DNA of 64,000 nt from the NCBI GenBank assembly GCA_029582155.1, contig CM055894.1, positions 31,711,707 through 31,775,706 on the forward strand. The letters run 5' to 3'. The position numbers and the translations under genes are program-made. This DNA is from Panopea generosa (Eukaryota; Mollusca; Bivalvia; Adapedonta; Hiatellidae). How positions within the stretch are numbered: position 1 is the first letter of the stretch; each line of letters begins with the position of its first letter. The notes below the pieces were generated by a model that saw nothing but the letters and a program-made list of their open reading frames with translations, was not told where the DNA came from and did not search any database. Shown here one piece after another: positions 13,447-24,477 of the stretch.

Positions 13447-13730
13447 AGATTTTATTAAAACATATATAAATATCTACTACATGTTCTCTGCAATTTTATT
13501 AACTCCCTTCATTAGATTTGTTTCATTTAATATTTAAATTATATAACAAAGGGTTTCTTTCCAAACTTATTTATTTTCTGCAGACATACTTAATTATTAA
13601 TAATAAAGGCGATACCTATAGTGATAATTGATATTTTTCATTAATATTTAAATTACTTTTAACGATAAAAATTTTGCTGAGTATTTTTTACTATAAATTT
13701 TTTAACCGAACAGTCACGTTTGATTGAAGT
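13447..13730. repeat. Highly diverged 1.09-kb-repeat segment
   Basis: Remnants such as TTAACTCCCTTCATTAGATTTG and AACAAAGGGTTTCTTTCC resemble the CTCCCTTTATAAGATTTT and AACAAAGGTTTCTT landmarks of the unit. The segment has no counterpart in copy 1, which jumps directly into the tandem array. Confidence 0.5.
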
Positions 13731-15910
13731 CCCACTACGCTAGCTTGTAGAAGTAATTTTATAAAAGAACAGTAATACATTCCTGTAGATCATTTGAATT
13801 AGTAAGTAAAATGCAGTGTTAAAATTAGCGTTATTAACATTTCGAAAGATGCATGAAATCTTACATAACATTGTAAATAATAATTCAAAATGAAAACGTC
13901 ACATATCTGGTCCTTTATAGTTGTTGAGAAACTGGCATATTAGAGTAAAGTATAATTTGTAATGAATGAGAGGTAAGATTAATCAAAGGAATACTTGCAC
14001 TTGAATAAATAAATTTTAGTTAAGATTATGTCAGAATACAATATCTGATTCTTCAATTATAATATGTGAGATATTTATTATCTGAATTACTTTGCTTTAA
14101 TACTGCTAAGCGAATGAGCGCTGTTTTATTACCTCCCTTTATAAGATTTTCTTTCTTTTGTAGCAAAAGTGTATAACGAAAGTTTCTTTCTCAAAAAAAT
14201 AGTTGTGTAAATATACTAAATAATCAATACTAAATGTGGCTTACACAATGTTGATTGATTTTTTAACTACATTTAAATTATTTCAAACGCTGAGAGTTGT
14301 ACTACATATTTTATACTATAAATACTTTATCCAACCGACACTCTAATCGGAAGTCCGCTGCCTATGGTTTAATCAAAGTTGATTATTACCGTCTTTGTGT
14401 AATTCCATAGGTGTCCCTTGACTTTCTTTTACTGTATTTCCACGGTGTCGGAAGACCTTCTTTATGTGTGATTGATAAACGCATATGTTCCATTTAGAGT
14501 GTTTGGTATGTCAGTGTGCACCAATAAATTTTCATTTTCTGTCTTTTTCCAACTCCTTTTTCCGCTTTCTTAAACTTTACCAGGCCATGGAAACCATACC
14601 GTTAACAGATTATGGGCGCCGACGGGTCACGGTGCCCAAGTATATCTGGCTTAACTTAACAAATACAACTTGGTTAAGTATTTGAATATATATCATCGAA
14701 AGAAAGAATAGAAGAAGTGAAGTCGCCTGAATATTTATATCAGGACTATATATTCTACCGGTTGTGTTTTACAAGCATTGTTAACTGGAACTAGCAATAC
14801 AGACTACGCTAGCTTGTAATAGTAATTTTATGAAAGAACAGTTATACATTCCTGTAGATCATTTGAATTATTAAGTAAAATGCAGTGTTACCATTAGCGT
14901 TTTTAACATTTCGAAAGATGCATGAAGTGTTTTACATAAGCCCAAAATGTCTTACATAACATTTTAAATAACAATTCAATATGAAAACGTCACATATTTG
15001 GTCCTTTATAGTTGCTGAGAAACTAACATATTAGAGTAAAGTATAATTTGTAATGATTGAGAGGTAAGATTTATCGTAGGAATATTTGCACATAAGTAAA
15101 TACATTTCAGTTCAGATTATATCAGAATACAGCATCTGATTCTTCAATTATAAGATATGATATATTTATCATCTGAATGTCTTTGTTTTATTTCTGCTAA
15201 ACGCATGGGCACTGTTTTATTACCTCACTATATAAGATTTTCTTTCTTTTGTAACAAAAATGTATAACAAAGGTTTCTTTCTAAAAAAAATGTTTGTGTA
15301 AGTATACTAAGTAATCGATAATAAATGTGGCTTACATAATGTTGATTGATTTTTAAACTACATTTAAATTGTTTTAAACGCTGAAAGTTGTGCTACATAT
15401 TGTATACTATGAATACTTTACCCAACCGACACTCTAATCGAAAGTCCGCTACCTATGGTGTATTCCAAACTGACAACAACAGCCACAGGTGTCCCTTGAC
15501 TTTCTTTTATTGTATTTTTGCGGTGTCAGAAGTCCTTCGTTATGTGTGATTGATAAACGCATATGTTCCCTTGAGAGTGCTTGGTTTGTCAGTGTGCACC
15601 AATAAATTTTCATTTTCTTTCTTTTTCCAACTCCTTTTCCGATTTCGTAAACTTTACCAGGCCATGGAAACCATACCGTTAACAGATTATGGGCGCCGAC
15701 GGGTCACGGTGTCCAAGTATATCTGGCTTAACTTAACAATGACAACTTGGTTAAGTATTTGAATATATATCATCGAAAGAAAGAATAGAAGTAGTGAAGT
15801 CGCCTAAATATTTATATAAAGAGTGTAAAATCTACCGGTTGTGCTATACAAGCATTGATAACTGGACCTAACAATACAGACTACGCTAGCTTGTAGAAGT
15901 AATTTCATGA
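13731..15910 (+). repeat. Tandem array of ~1.09-kb repeat, about 2 units
   Basis: The GTGCACCAATAAA landmark recurs at about 14517 and 15594. Units match those at 5132-8642. The array starts mid-unit at CTACGCTAGCTTGTAG and ends at the same ATGAAAGCCTTCC junction as copy 1. Confidence 0.9.
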
Positions 15911-16347
15911 AAGCCTTCCAAAGCCTTCTTTTCTGAACGAGATAATTCATTTGAATACATCAATCTCATATGAGGCTCTCAAATATATATACTTATTTAT
16001 TATTTACATTAATTTGCTAAATAGCACTGCCACATGAAGAACAACGGTATGTGAATATAAAAACAATATCTAAATTAAGAGTTATCTCCCTTACATTATG
16101 CCGTAGAAATAAGAGCAGGCATTTTTTTTATTTTTTTTTTTTTTTTGAAAATGCCTTAAATGATCATATTTCCATGTACATATGATAACATTTAAACATT
16201 TTCATGATTTTTGCCAAGTTTGGAAAACAATGGGTACTAATGAAGTCAGAACAGTTTAAAGATGCGTAGTGATTAACTCTAACAAATGGGCAGAATTGTC
16301 AAAAATGAACGCATGTCATTAAACCATCGAAATTGTGAAAAAGCAAC

Positions 16348-19300
16348 CAGGTCAGACATCGTAGATCAACATTCAAAATGAAAGTTAAAAGACGGACAAA
16401 ACTTGAATACAGACCCAGGTCTGAGATCGTAGATCAACATTCAAAATAAAAGTTAAAAGACGGACAAAACTTGAATGCAGACCCAGATCTGAGATCGTAG
16501 ATCAACATTCAAAATAAAAGTCGGAATTGGAATACAGACCCAGGTCTGACATCGTACTGAGATCAATATTCAAAATAAAAGTTAACAGACGGACAGAACT
16601 TGAATACAGACCCAGGTCTGAGATCGTAGACCAACATTCAAAATAAAAGTCGGAATTTGAATAACGACCCAGGTCTGCAATCGTAGATCGACATTCAAAA
16701 TAAAAGTGAAAAGGCGGACTTAACTTGAATGCAGATCCAGGTCTGACATCGTAGATCAACATTCAAAATAAAAGTTAAAAGACGGACAGAACTTGAATAC
16801 AGACCCAGGTCTGAGATCGTAGATCAACATTCAAAATAAAAGTCGGAATTTGAATAACGACCCAAGTCTGAAATCGTAGATCGACATTCGAAATAAAATT
16901 TACAATACGGACAAAATATGAATGCAGACCCAGGTCTTAGATCGTAGATCGATATTCAAAATAAAAGTTAAAATACGGCCAAAATTTGAATGTAGATCCG
17001 GGTCTGTGATCGTAGATCAACATTCAAAAATAAAGTCGAAATTTGAATAACGACCCAGGTCTGCAATCGTAGATCGAAATTCAAAATACAAGTTAAAAGA
17101 CAGACAAAACTTGAATGCAGACCCAGGTCTCAGATCGTAGATCAACATTCAAAAAAAAAGTCGGAATTTGAATACAGACCCAGGTCTGAAATCGTAGATC
17201 GACATTCGAAATAAAATTTACAATACGGACAAAACTTGAATGCAGACCCAGGTCTTAGATCGTAGATCGATATTCAAAACAAAAGTCGGAATTTGAATAA
17301 CGACCCAGGTCTGCAATCGTAGATCGACATTCAAAATAAAAGTTAAAAGACAGACTTAACTTGAATGCAGACCCAGGTCTGACATCGTAGATCAACATTC
17401 AAAATAAAAGTTAAAAGACGGACAAAACTTGAATATAAACTCAGGTCTGAGATCGTAGATCAACATTCAAAATAAAAGTTAAAATACGGATAAAACTTGA
17501 ATACAGACCCAGGTCTGAGATCGTAGATCACATTCAAAATAAATGTCGGAATTTGAATAACGACCCAGGTCTGCAATCGTAAATCGACATTCAAAATAAA
17601 ATTTAAAATACGGACAAAATTTGAATGCAGACCCAGGTCTGAGATCGTAGATAAACATTCAAAATAAAAGTGAAAAGACGGACAAAACTTGAATGCAGAC
17701 CCAGGTCTGAGATCGTAGATCAACATTCAAAAATAAAGTCAAAATTTGAATAACGACCCAGGTCTGTAATCGTAGATCGGCATTCAAAATACAAGTTAAA
17801 AGACGGACAAAACTTGAATGCAGACCCAGGTCTGAGATCGTAGATCAACATTCAAAATAAAAGTCGGAATTGGAATACAGACCCAGGTCTGACATCGTAA
17901 TGAGATCAATATTCAAAATAAAAGTTAACAGACGGACAGAACTTGAATACAGACCCAGGTCTGAGATCGTAGACCAACATTCAAAATAAAAGTCGGAATT
18001 TGAATAACGACCCAGGTCTGCAATCGTAGATCGACATTCAAAATAAAAGTGAAAAGGCGGACTTAACTTGAATGCAGATCCAGGTCTGACATCGTAGATC
18101 AACATTCAAAATAAAAGTTAAAAGACGGACAGAACTTGAATACAGACCCAGGTCTGAGATCGTAGATCAACATTCAAAATAAAAGTTAAAAGACGGACAA
18201 AACTTGAATACAAACTCAGGTCTGATATTGTAAATCAACATTTAAAATAAAAGGCGGAATTTGAATACAGACCCAGGTCTGAGATCGTAGATCAACATTC
18301 AAAATAAAAGTTAAAATACGGATAAAACTTGAATACAGACCCAGGTCTGAGATCGTAGATCACATTCAAAATAAATGTCGGAATTTGAATAACGACCCAG
18401 GTCTGCAATCGTAAATCGACATTCAAAATAAAATTTAAAATACGGACAAAATTTGAATGCAGACCCAGGTCTGAGATCGTAGATAAACATTCAAAATAAA
18501 AGTGAAAAGACGGACAAAACTTGAATGCAGACCCAGGTCTGAGATCGTAGATCAACATTCAAAAATAAAGTCAAAATTTGAATAACGACCCAGGTCTGTA
18601 ATCGTAGATCGACATTCAAAATACAAGTTAAAAGACTGCAAAACTTGAATGCAGACCCAGGTCTGAGATCGTAGATCAACATTCAAAATAAAAGTCGGAA
18701 TTTGAATACAGACCCATGTCTGAGATCGTAGATCAACATACAAAAATAAAGGTAAAAGACGGACAGAACTTAAATACAGACCCTGGTCTGAGATCGTAGA
18801 TCAACATTCAAAATAAAAGTCGGAATTTGAATAACGACCCAGGTCTGCAATCGTAGATCGACATTCAAAATAAAATTTAAATTACGGACAAAATATGAAT
18901 GCAGACCCAGGTCTCAAATCGTAGATCGACATTCAAAATAAAAGTTAAAAAACGGCAAAATTTGAATGCAGACCCAGGTCTGTGATCGTAGATCAACAGT
19001 CAAAATAAAAGTGAAAAGACGGACAAAACTTGAATGCAGACCCAGGTCTGAGATCGTAGATCAACATTCAAAAATAAAGTTTAAATTTGAATAACGACCC
19101 AGGTCTGCAATCGTAGATCGACATTCAAAATACAAGTTAAAAGACAGACAAAACTTGAATGCAGACCCAGGTCTGAGTTCGTAGATCAACATTCAAAATA
19201 AAAGTCGGAATTTGAATACAGACCCAGGTCTGAGATCGTAGATCAATATACAAAATAAAAGTCGGAATTTGAATAACGACCCAGGTCTGCAATCGTAAAT

Positions 19301-19824
19301 CGACATTCAAAATAAAAGTTAAAAGACGGACTTAACTTGAATGCAGACCCAGGTCTGACATCGTAGATCAACAATCAAAATAAAAGTTAAAAGACGGACA
19401 CAACTTGAATACAAACTCAGGTCTAAGATTGTAGTTCAACATTTAAAATAAAAGTCGGAATTTGAATACAGACCCAGGTCTTAGATCGTAGATCAACATT
19501 CAAAATAAAAGTTAAAAGACGGACAGAACTTGAATACAGACCCAGGCCTGAGATCGTAGATCAACATTCAAAATAAAAGTTGGAATTTGAATAACGACCC
19601 AGGTCTGCAATCGTAGATCGACATTCAAAATAAAAGTTAAAAGACGGACTTAACTTGAATGCAGACCCAGGTCTGACATCGTAGATCAACATTCAAAATA
19701 AAAGTTAAAAGACGGACAAAACTTGAATGCAGACCGAGGTCTGAGATCGTAGATCAACATTCAAAATAAAAGTCGAAATTGAATAACGACCCAGGTCTGA
19801 GATCGTAGATCGACATAGACCCCC

Positions 19825-19855
<31 letters not shown>

Positions 19856-19922
19856 ACACCCACCCACCCACCCACACACAAGTTGTAATTAGAAAAACAA
19901 GGTCTGAGATCGTAGATCAACA
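16348..19922 (+). repeat. Satellite array 1: alternating 68-bp and 57-bp units, about 57 copies
   Basis: Every unit carries GACCCAGGTCTG and ATCGTAGATC followed by ACATTCAAAATAAAA. Long units continue with AAAGACGGACAAAACTTGAA, short units with GTCGGAATTTGAATA. Spacing between GACCCAGG landmarks is mostly 57 or 68. Larger internal duplications exist: the 16502-16762 block is repeated at 17845-18105, and 17460-17726 at 18292-18558. Open frames of 60-90 codons on the minus strand are repeat translations (L-R-S-Q-T-W-V types). A C-run and CA microsatellite interrupts the array at 19820-19880. Confidence 0.95.
19820..19880. repeat. C-run and (CA)/(CCCA) microsatellite inside array 1
   Basis: About 22 consecutive C are followed by (CA)n and CCCA/CCCACC steps. 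It sits within the next-to-last satellite unit. Confidence 0.95.
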
Positions 19923-21959
19923 TTTACATTTAATCAGTATTAAAATGTTGATGTAGTAGTTTGACATGTGATATTGTATACATAGTTCTAGAATAGTACA
20001 TCAGCATTCACAGTAATTGTTAGAAGTTGGATTTGAATACAGTTCAATGTCTGCGATTTGTAAAAACGTCATTTATAATGGTCAGAACGGAGAACAAATT
20101 TTAAAATGTCATGGTCGGGGCTGAATTTTCAACGATCAGTTCGAATATTGACTTTCAGAAATAGAAGTTTCGATCGAAGATCTATATTTAAAAAAAAATC
20201 AGATCGAATAATAACAACAAACAATAAGTTCAAACCTGACATCAACGTCGCAAAATGTTCAAATCGATATGAAACAATTGGAGATCAACATTCGAGAAAA
20301 ATCTCAGATTTGAGATTATCGTTTGAAGATTTTGGAATTACAACTATAACAGAAAACTGTATTTTCGTGTTTCTTTTTTTATTTGCTACCTTACTCCTCC
20401 CCTAGGACTTTTTAATTGATTATTTAAAGATTATACTTGTATATCATGAACAAAATATTAATAGATGAACGTTGTTTAACGTTATAAAAAATGAAAACCG
20501 TGTAATAATAGAATAAAGCAAAATGGCAGACTCATGTTAGTTAAGATATTCTTCTTTCGGTAACTAAACATAATTATAATCTTGATTAGCCTCAGTGTTG
20601 AAGAGTTATTTTACTTGAATATCGGAAGACAGAACGCCAGTAACAAACTGCTCAAATAGATATAAGTGGTACATTTCAAGCAAATAGAAAAATCTCTACA
20701 TAACTATAAGACTGTTAATAAATTACTAGAAATCTTAATATCCACCAGAACATGTTGCAATGTAACCTCTGATGAATGTCATATCAAAATATCATAGCAA
20801 TCAAAATGCCATTCTTGCAGTTTAAATCTAATGACTTGAACCATGTACTGTTAAGAGGTAACGTATCTATACGTGGTAAAATTGGAATAATGTATTGCAA
20901 GCGCCATATCTATGAAACCCGACTTATTTAAGATCAGCCAGTATGGATTTGAGTTCATTAGATGTGCTGCTTTCAGTATATGAAGGTGTGAAACGAGTTT
21001 GCTCTGGTCATATTTTCATTTAACTGTTTTACCTCAACCCTGAGGGCTCACGTTAGTGGAGAATGAATGTATTGTCTATCGTTGTGCCAAGTTTGATGTT
21101 TTTGTAAAAATATTCAAAACTAAACAGTAACATTTTAACTTACCTCTACAAAGAATATATGCTGTATATCCACGGTTTCTTAATCTAGATGTTCCATTAA
21201 ATGTTGAAATATATCCGTAACAAAATGTCGTCTTAATCTCAAACATTGGATGCTTTCACGACATTGGGCGGTTTGGGAATTGAGCAAGTCCATTATTTCA
21301 TAGACTACATGTATATAGCGTTATACAAATGAAATATTTCTGTGTTTAAAGTATTTCTTATAATAAAAAAATACACAGAAAATTAGATTGTTTTTTTATA
21401 TGCATCCATGTACAAATAACAAATAAAGTAGTTATATTTCTAAATAATATATTATTTTCTAATAAGAAAACAAACTTATCTACGTTAAGATGGTACATTT
21501 TACACGTGTTAATCTGCGATGACCCGTTATGAAGATGTGTGTCCTCTTGATGAAATGATATCTAAAAAATCCTCAGAAGATCTCACTCATCTACGATTGC
21601 AGAACTGGGCTTATATACGACATGGACATTTATTACATTTATTTATTTACGTGACATGCAAACATGTAACACACTATGTAAATTCATATATAACTTATGA
21701 AAAAAGAAGGTGTTATTAAATGAAATTACAGTCAGTCATAAAAATTAGTAAATCCTTATATTATCTGCAATATTTATATTAGAAAACCTGTGTGATTCCG
21801 GCTAAAAATAGAATCACTGTCAATATCTGCAGAGGGGTAAAAATCTTCCGAATGGATGTCATATTCATATTATCATTTTATCATATCCTTTATTGTGGTT
21901 AAATAACCAGCCCGTGTGTGGTTCCAGGGAGCCATATATTTAATGGCAAGAATATGATC
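19923..21959. other. AT-rich spacer with decayed satellite units, no gene seen
   Basis: Degenerate traces of the 57/68-bp satellite continue to about 20330 (GAGATCAACATTCGAGAAAAA, TCAGATTTGAGAT). An isolated unit on the opposite strand lies near 21588 (CTACGATTGCAGAACTGGGC). The open frame 20106-20405 runs through this decayed satellite and is not a credible protein. Nothing else is recognisable. Confidence 0.55.
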
Positions 21960-22196
21960 ACTGTGGCACATGCATGTCGATTTAATTTGCTAAAACTCTG
22001 CAGTTCTGCAGGTATCAAGGTTCTAGGTTCATTTTGCATATTGATTTGTTGATGTGATTTTTCAATATGTATGGAAATTGTTTGCTTTGTACATGTAGAG
22101 TGAAACTGGAATCTTCTTTCCTTTTGGTGATGAATAGCCTACAATGTGTTGGTACACCGTAAAACCCCATTGATTCATCCATTCATTATTTTAGAA
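21960..22196 (+). mobile_element. Interspersed repeat with ATTC-type tail
   Basis: Its reverse complement recurs at 60153-60370. Shared landmarks are GCAGGTATCAAGGTTCTAGG, TACATGTAGAGTGAA and TGTTGGTACACC, and the copies end in (TTCA)n or (TGAA)n. The short tandem tail suggests a retroposed element. No protein is encoded. Confidence 0.6.
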
Positions 22197-22329
22197 AACA
22201 TATTGAACAAAGTGTTTATAATATCAATTTAAAATGAAGTGTGTCAACACGATAAACATGCACATTAATTCTCTTACAATGGAGTAAACAGGACGTGTAT
22301 TTCGGTTTTGAAACATTGAGATTGACATT

Positions 22330-22411
22330 ACCTACATTGGAGCTCGTGGTCTAGTGGTAGAGCATCGAACCCATGTTATTAGAGCCGTGGGTTCGATCCT
22401 CCGTCACACCT
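22330..22411 (+). mobile_element. tRNA-like head, SINE-derived fragment
   Basis: GTGGTCTAGTGGTAGAGCAT (box A) and GTGGGTTCGATCCTCC (box B) are spaced as in tRNA genes. The anticodon arm does not pair cleanly. The same head occurs in the SINE at 63046-63232. It is probably a truncated SINE rather than a working tRNA gene. Confidence 0.5.
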
Positions 22412-22569
22412 ATGTCAATTTTTAAATGCCACTGGAAAGTGTCACATGCCCCTAAATGGTCTGTGAAAATAATGATATATTCTATAATATGTAGGATGTA
22501 CCTATGAATATCAAGAGTAATGGCCTGAAGTTTTAAACTAAGCACACAATTTTATGTTGTTTTTTTTAC

Positions 22570-23400
22570 ATTAAAATGTGACCTTTACCTGTGTGTAACC
22601 TTGCCATTTGATGTAAAGTTCTTGGTATTTATACAGGTAAATGCAGTTGACACATCATCATGACAAGTTGATCACTTGTGTCGAGCTACTTTAAAATCCC
22701 CCATGTAAGTTTCAGACCAAACATGAAATATTAAACAAACTGAAAGAGAGACCTTATCCTTTAGGGTAAGGTTCTGGGTCTTAACGCAACACGTCGTCAG
22801 GTCATGTGGATCAATTGATGAATTAAGCCAATGTTTTTGAAATCCATCAATGTATGATTAAGTTAAATACTTGAAATCTCAAACAGACTCAAAGTGTTGT
22901 CAAACAAACTTAAAGTGTGAACTTGACCTTTGAGGTACGGGTCTGGAACTTACACGCGACACGTTGTCATGTCATCTTGATCAAAGTTACAGATCAGACA
23001 CGAATATCAAACAAATTGAAAGTGTGACCTTGACATTTGAGGAAAGTTTCTTTGTCCTATAAGTGACACCTCACCATGTCATGTTGATCAACTACGCAAA
23101 GTGTTTTTGAAATTTATCCAGAGGTGACAATCTCAAACATACTCAAAATGTCGTCCAAAAAAAAATAGTTTGTTACTTTGACCTTTCAAGTGGGACTCTG
23201 GGTGTTATGCGCAAGATGTTTTCATGTTATGTTAATAATTTGTATCAAGTATTTATTAAATCAATCAATGCATGACAAAGTAAGAGGCCGGACACGAAAT
23301 CTTAAACATACCTCAAGTATTGTCAAACAAACTCAAAGTGTGACCATGAACTTTAAGGTACGGGTTTGGATTTTACTCGCGACACTTCGTCATGTATTAT
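22570..23400. repeat. Degenerate tandem repeat, ~110-170-bp spacing, 5-6 copies
   Basis: The motif GTGTGACCTTGACCTTTGAG and variants recur near 22571, 22747, 22915, 23021, 23171 and 23337. Each is followed by a CTGGG-like element, a cluster like GCGACACGTTGTCATGTC, and a CAAACAAACTCAAA-like tract. Copies are strongly diverged. Related TGACCTTGACCTTTGA repeats are common in molluscan DNA. Confidence 0.65.
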
Positions 23401-23415
23401 TTGTAGCAAGAATTA

Positions 23416-24477
23416 ACATAGACATAGACATATTTTATTAAGTAATATAGGTCTCAAGCCCAAAATACAACATGTAAATACATCATTTAGAGTGACACAA
23501 ATTAAATATTATACATTTATACAAGTCAATATTACAGAATTCACATATTCAAGTGAATATAAGCTAATAACATGCCATATAAATCCAAAAATAATAACAT
23601 TTGTATTAGATCATTTCAGGTTTAAACATTTCAAAAGTGTTAAAAAGTAACAGATGTAACATATATTTTTGAAGATATATGATTTTAAATAAATGTAGCT
23701 ATATATAAATCCAATATTAAAACTATAATGAACAAGACTATTAAATCATATCATGAATATTTATATTCAAAATAAAGTGAAACTATTTGAATACTGTCTA
23801 ATTAATAATACAGTAGTTTACTCTTGTTAATATTTCTTTAAATCGGCAAATCTAGAATTTCTTTTCTTCTTTTAAAAGCATTTAAAAGATATCTAGCAAT
23901 ACTGACAATGCTTTTCTCATCTTTCAAGCTAAATATTATGTAATACATGTTAAGCGATCTATTTCTTAACCAATTAGATTTGATAAAAGTTTGTCTAAAA
24001 TTTTCATACTCATTACATTCAAAGAAGAAGTGAAACTCATCTTCGACTACAGAAATATTATTTTTCATACATATAGGACAGAATCTTCAATTTTTATCTA
24101 TTGATAAGTGTCTTCCCTTTTCGATCATTAAAGTATGGGTCGAACAACGAAAATTTGACAACGTTTTTTCTTAAAATATATGATAAATCAATGTCTAAGT
24201 ATGATTCTGAATACAGATGAGATTTAAAATGTTTATAATGCAGAGATTTAGGAGAATCGTTTAGACCTGCGATCCATCTTTGTAAATAGCAGTCTTTAAT
24301 GTGTGTTTTAAATAACTGAATAAAATTTATGTCATTTCCAACATCTTTGGCAAGCCAAGCATATCCAAATCCATATGTAAAAAGTAATTCTCTAATATGA
24401 CTATCCCAAGTTCTTCTGCCTGCTTCGTCTAATTGTTTTAGCATTTTATAACATTGTTTAGGGTAACATTGAATGTT
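23416..24477 (-). pseudogene. Decayed 3' end of a non-LTR retrotransposon (LINE) ORF2
   Basis: The minus-strand frame from the array boundary reads Y-P-K-Q-C-Y-K-M-L-K-Q-L-D-E-A-G-R-R-T-W. It continues with an F-G-F-G-Y-x-W segment and K-D-C-Y-L-Q-R-W, typical of the region after the reverse transcriptase in molluscan LINEs. A stop and frameshift near 24094 breaks the frame. The next frame restores the C-P-I-C ... E-F-H-F-F-F-E-C zinc-binding end and runs to 23838. The 3' end has AATAAAA and a (TATGTC)n tail (23417-23432 on the + strand). The reverse transcriptase and endonuclease are missing: the fragment is cut off by satellite array 2. It is inactive. Confidence 0.82.

Larger units (their letters stand above)
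10698..16347. repeat. Segmental duplication, copy 2
   Basis: This is the second copy of the block described at 1-9084, in direct orientation. It lacks the 2.9-kb insertion of copy 1, has its own insertion at 11848-12308, and contains about two rather than more than three of the 1.09-kb units. Similarity stops at 16347, exactly where the 57/68-bp satellite begins. Confidence 0.9.

Noticed and set aside
16348-19922. CRISPR-like array (short repeats with near-regular spacing)
   Set aside because: Whole units are repetitive with no unique spacers, no cas genes are present, and the context is clearly eukaryotic.
16502-19923. Minus-strand frames of 60-90 codons with S-D-L-G-L-Y-S and F-I-L-N-V-D-L repeats
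   Set aside because: They are translations of the 57/68-bp satellite. Identical frames at two places reflect block duplication of the array, not a gene family.
20106-20405. 99-codon + strand frame
   Set aside because: It runs through decayed satellite and AT-rich sequence and ends in a low-complexity Phe/Leu stretch.
22330-22411. Possible tRNA gene
   Set aside because: Box A and B are present but the anticodon arm does not fold well, and the same head occurs in a SINE at 63046.
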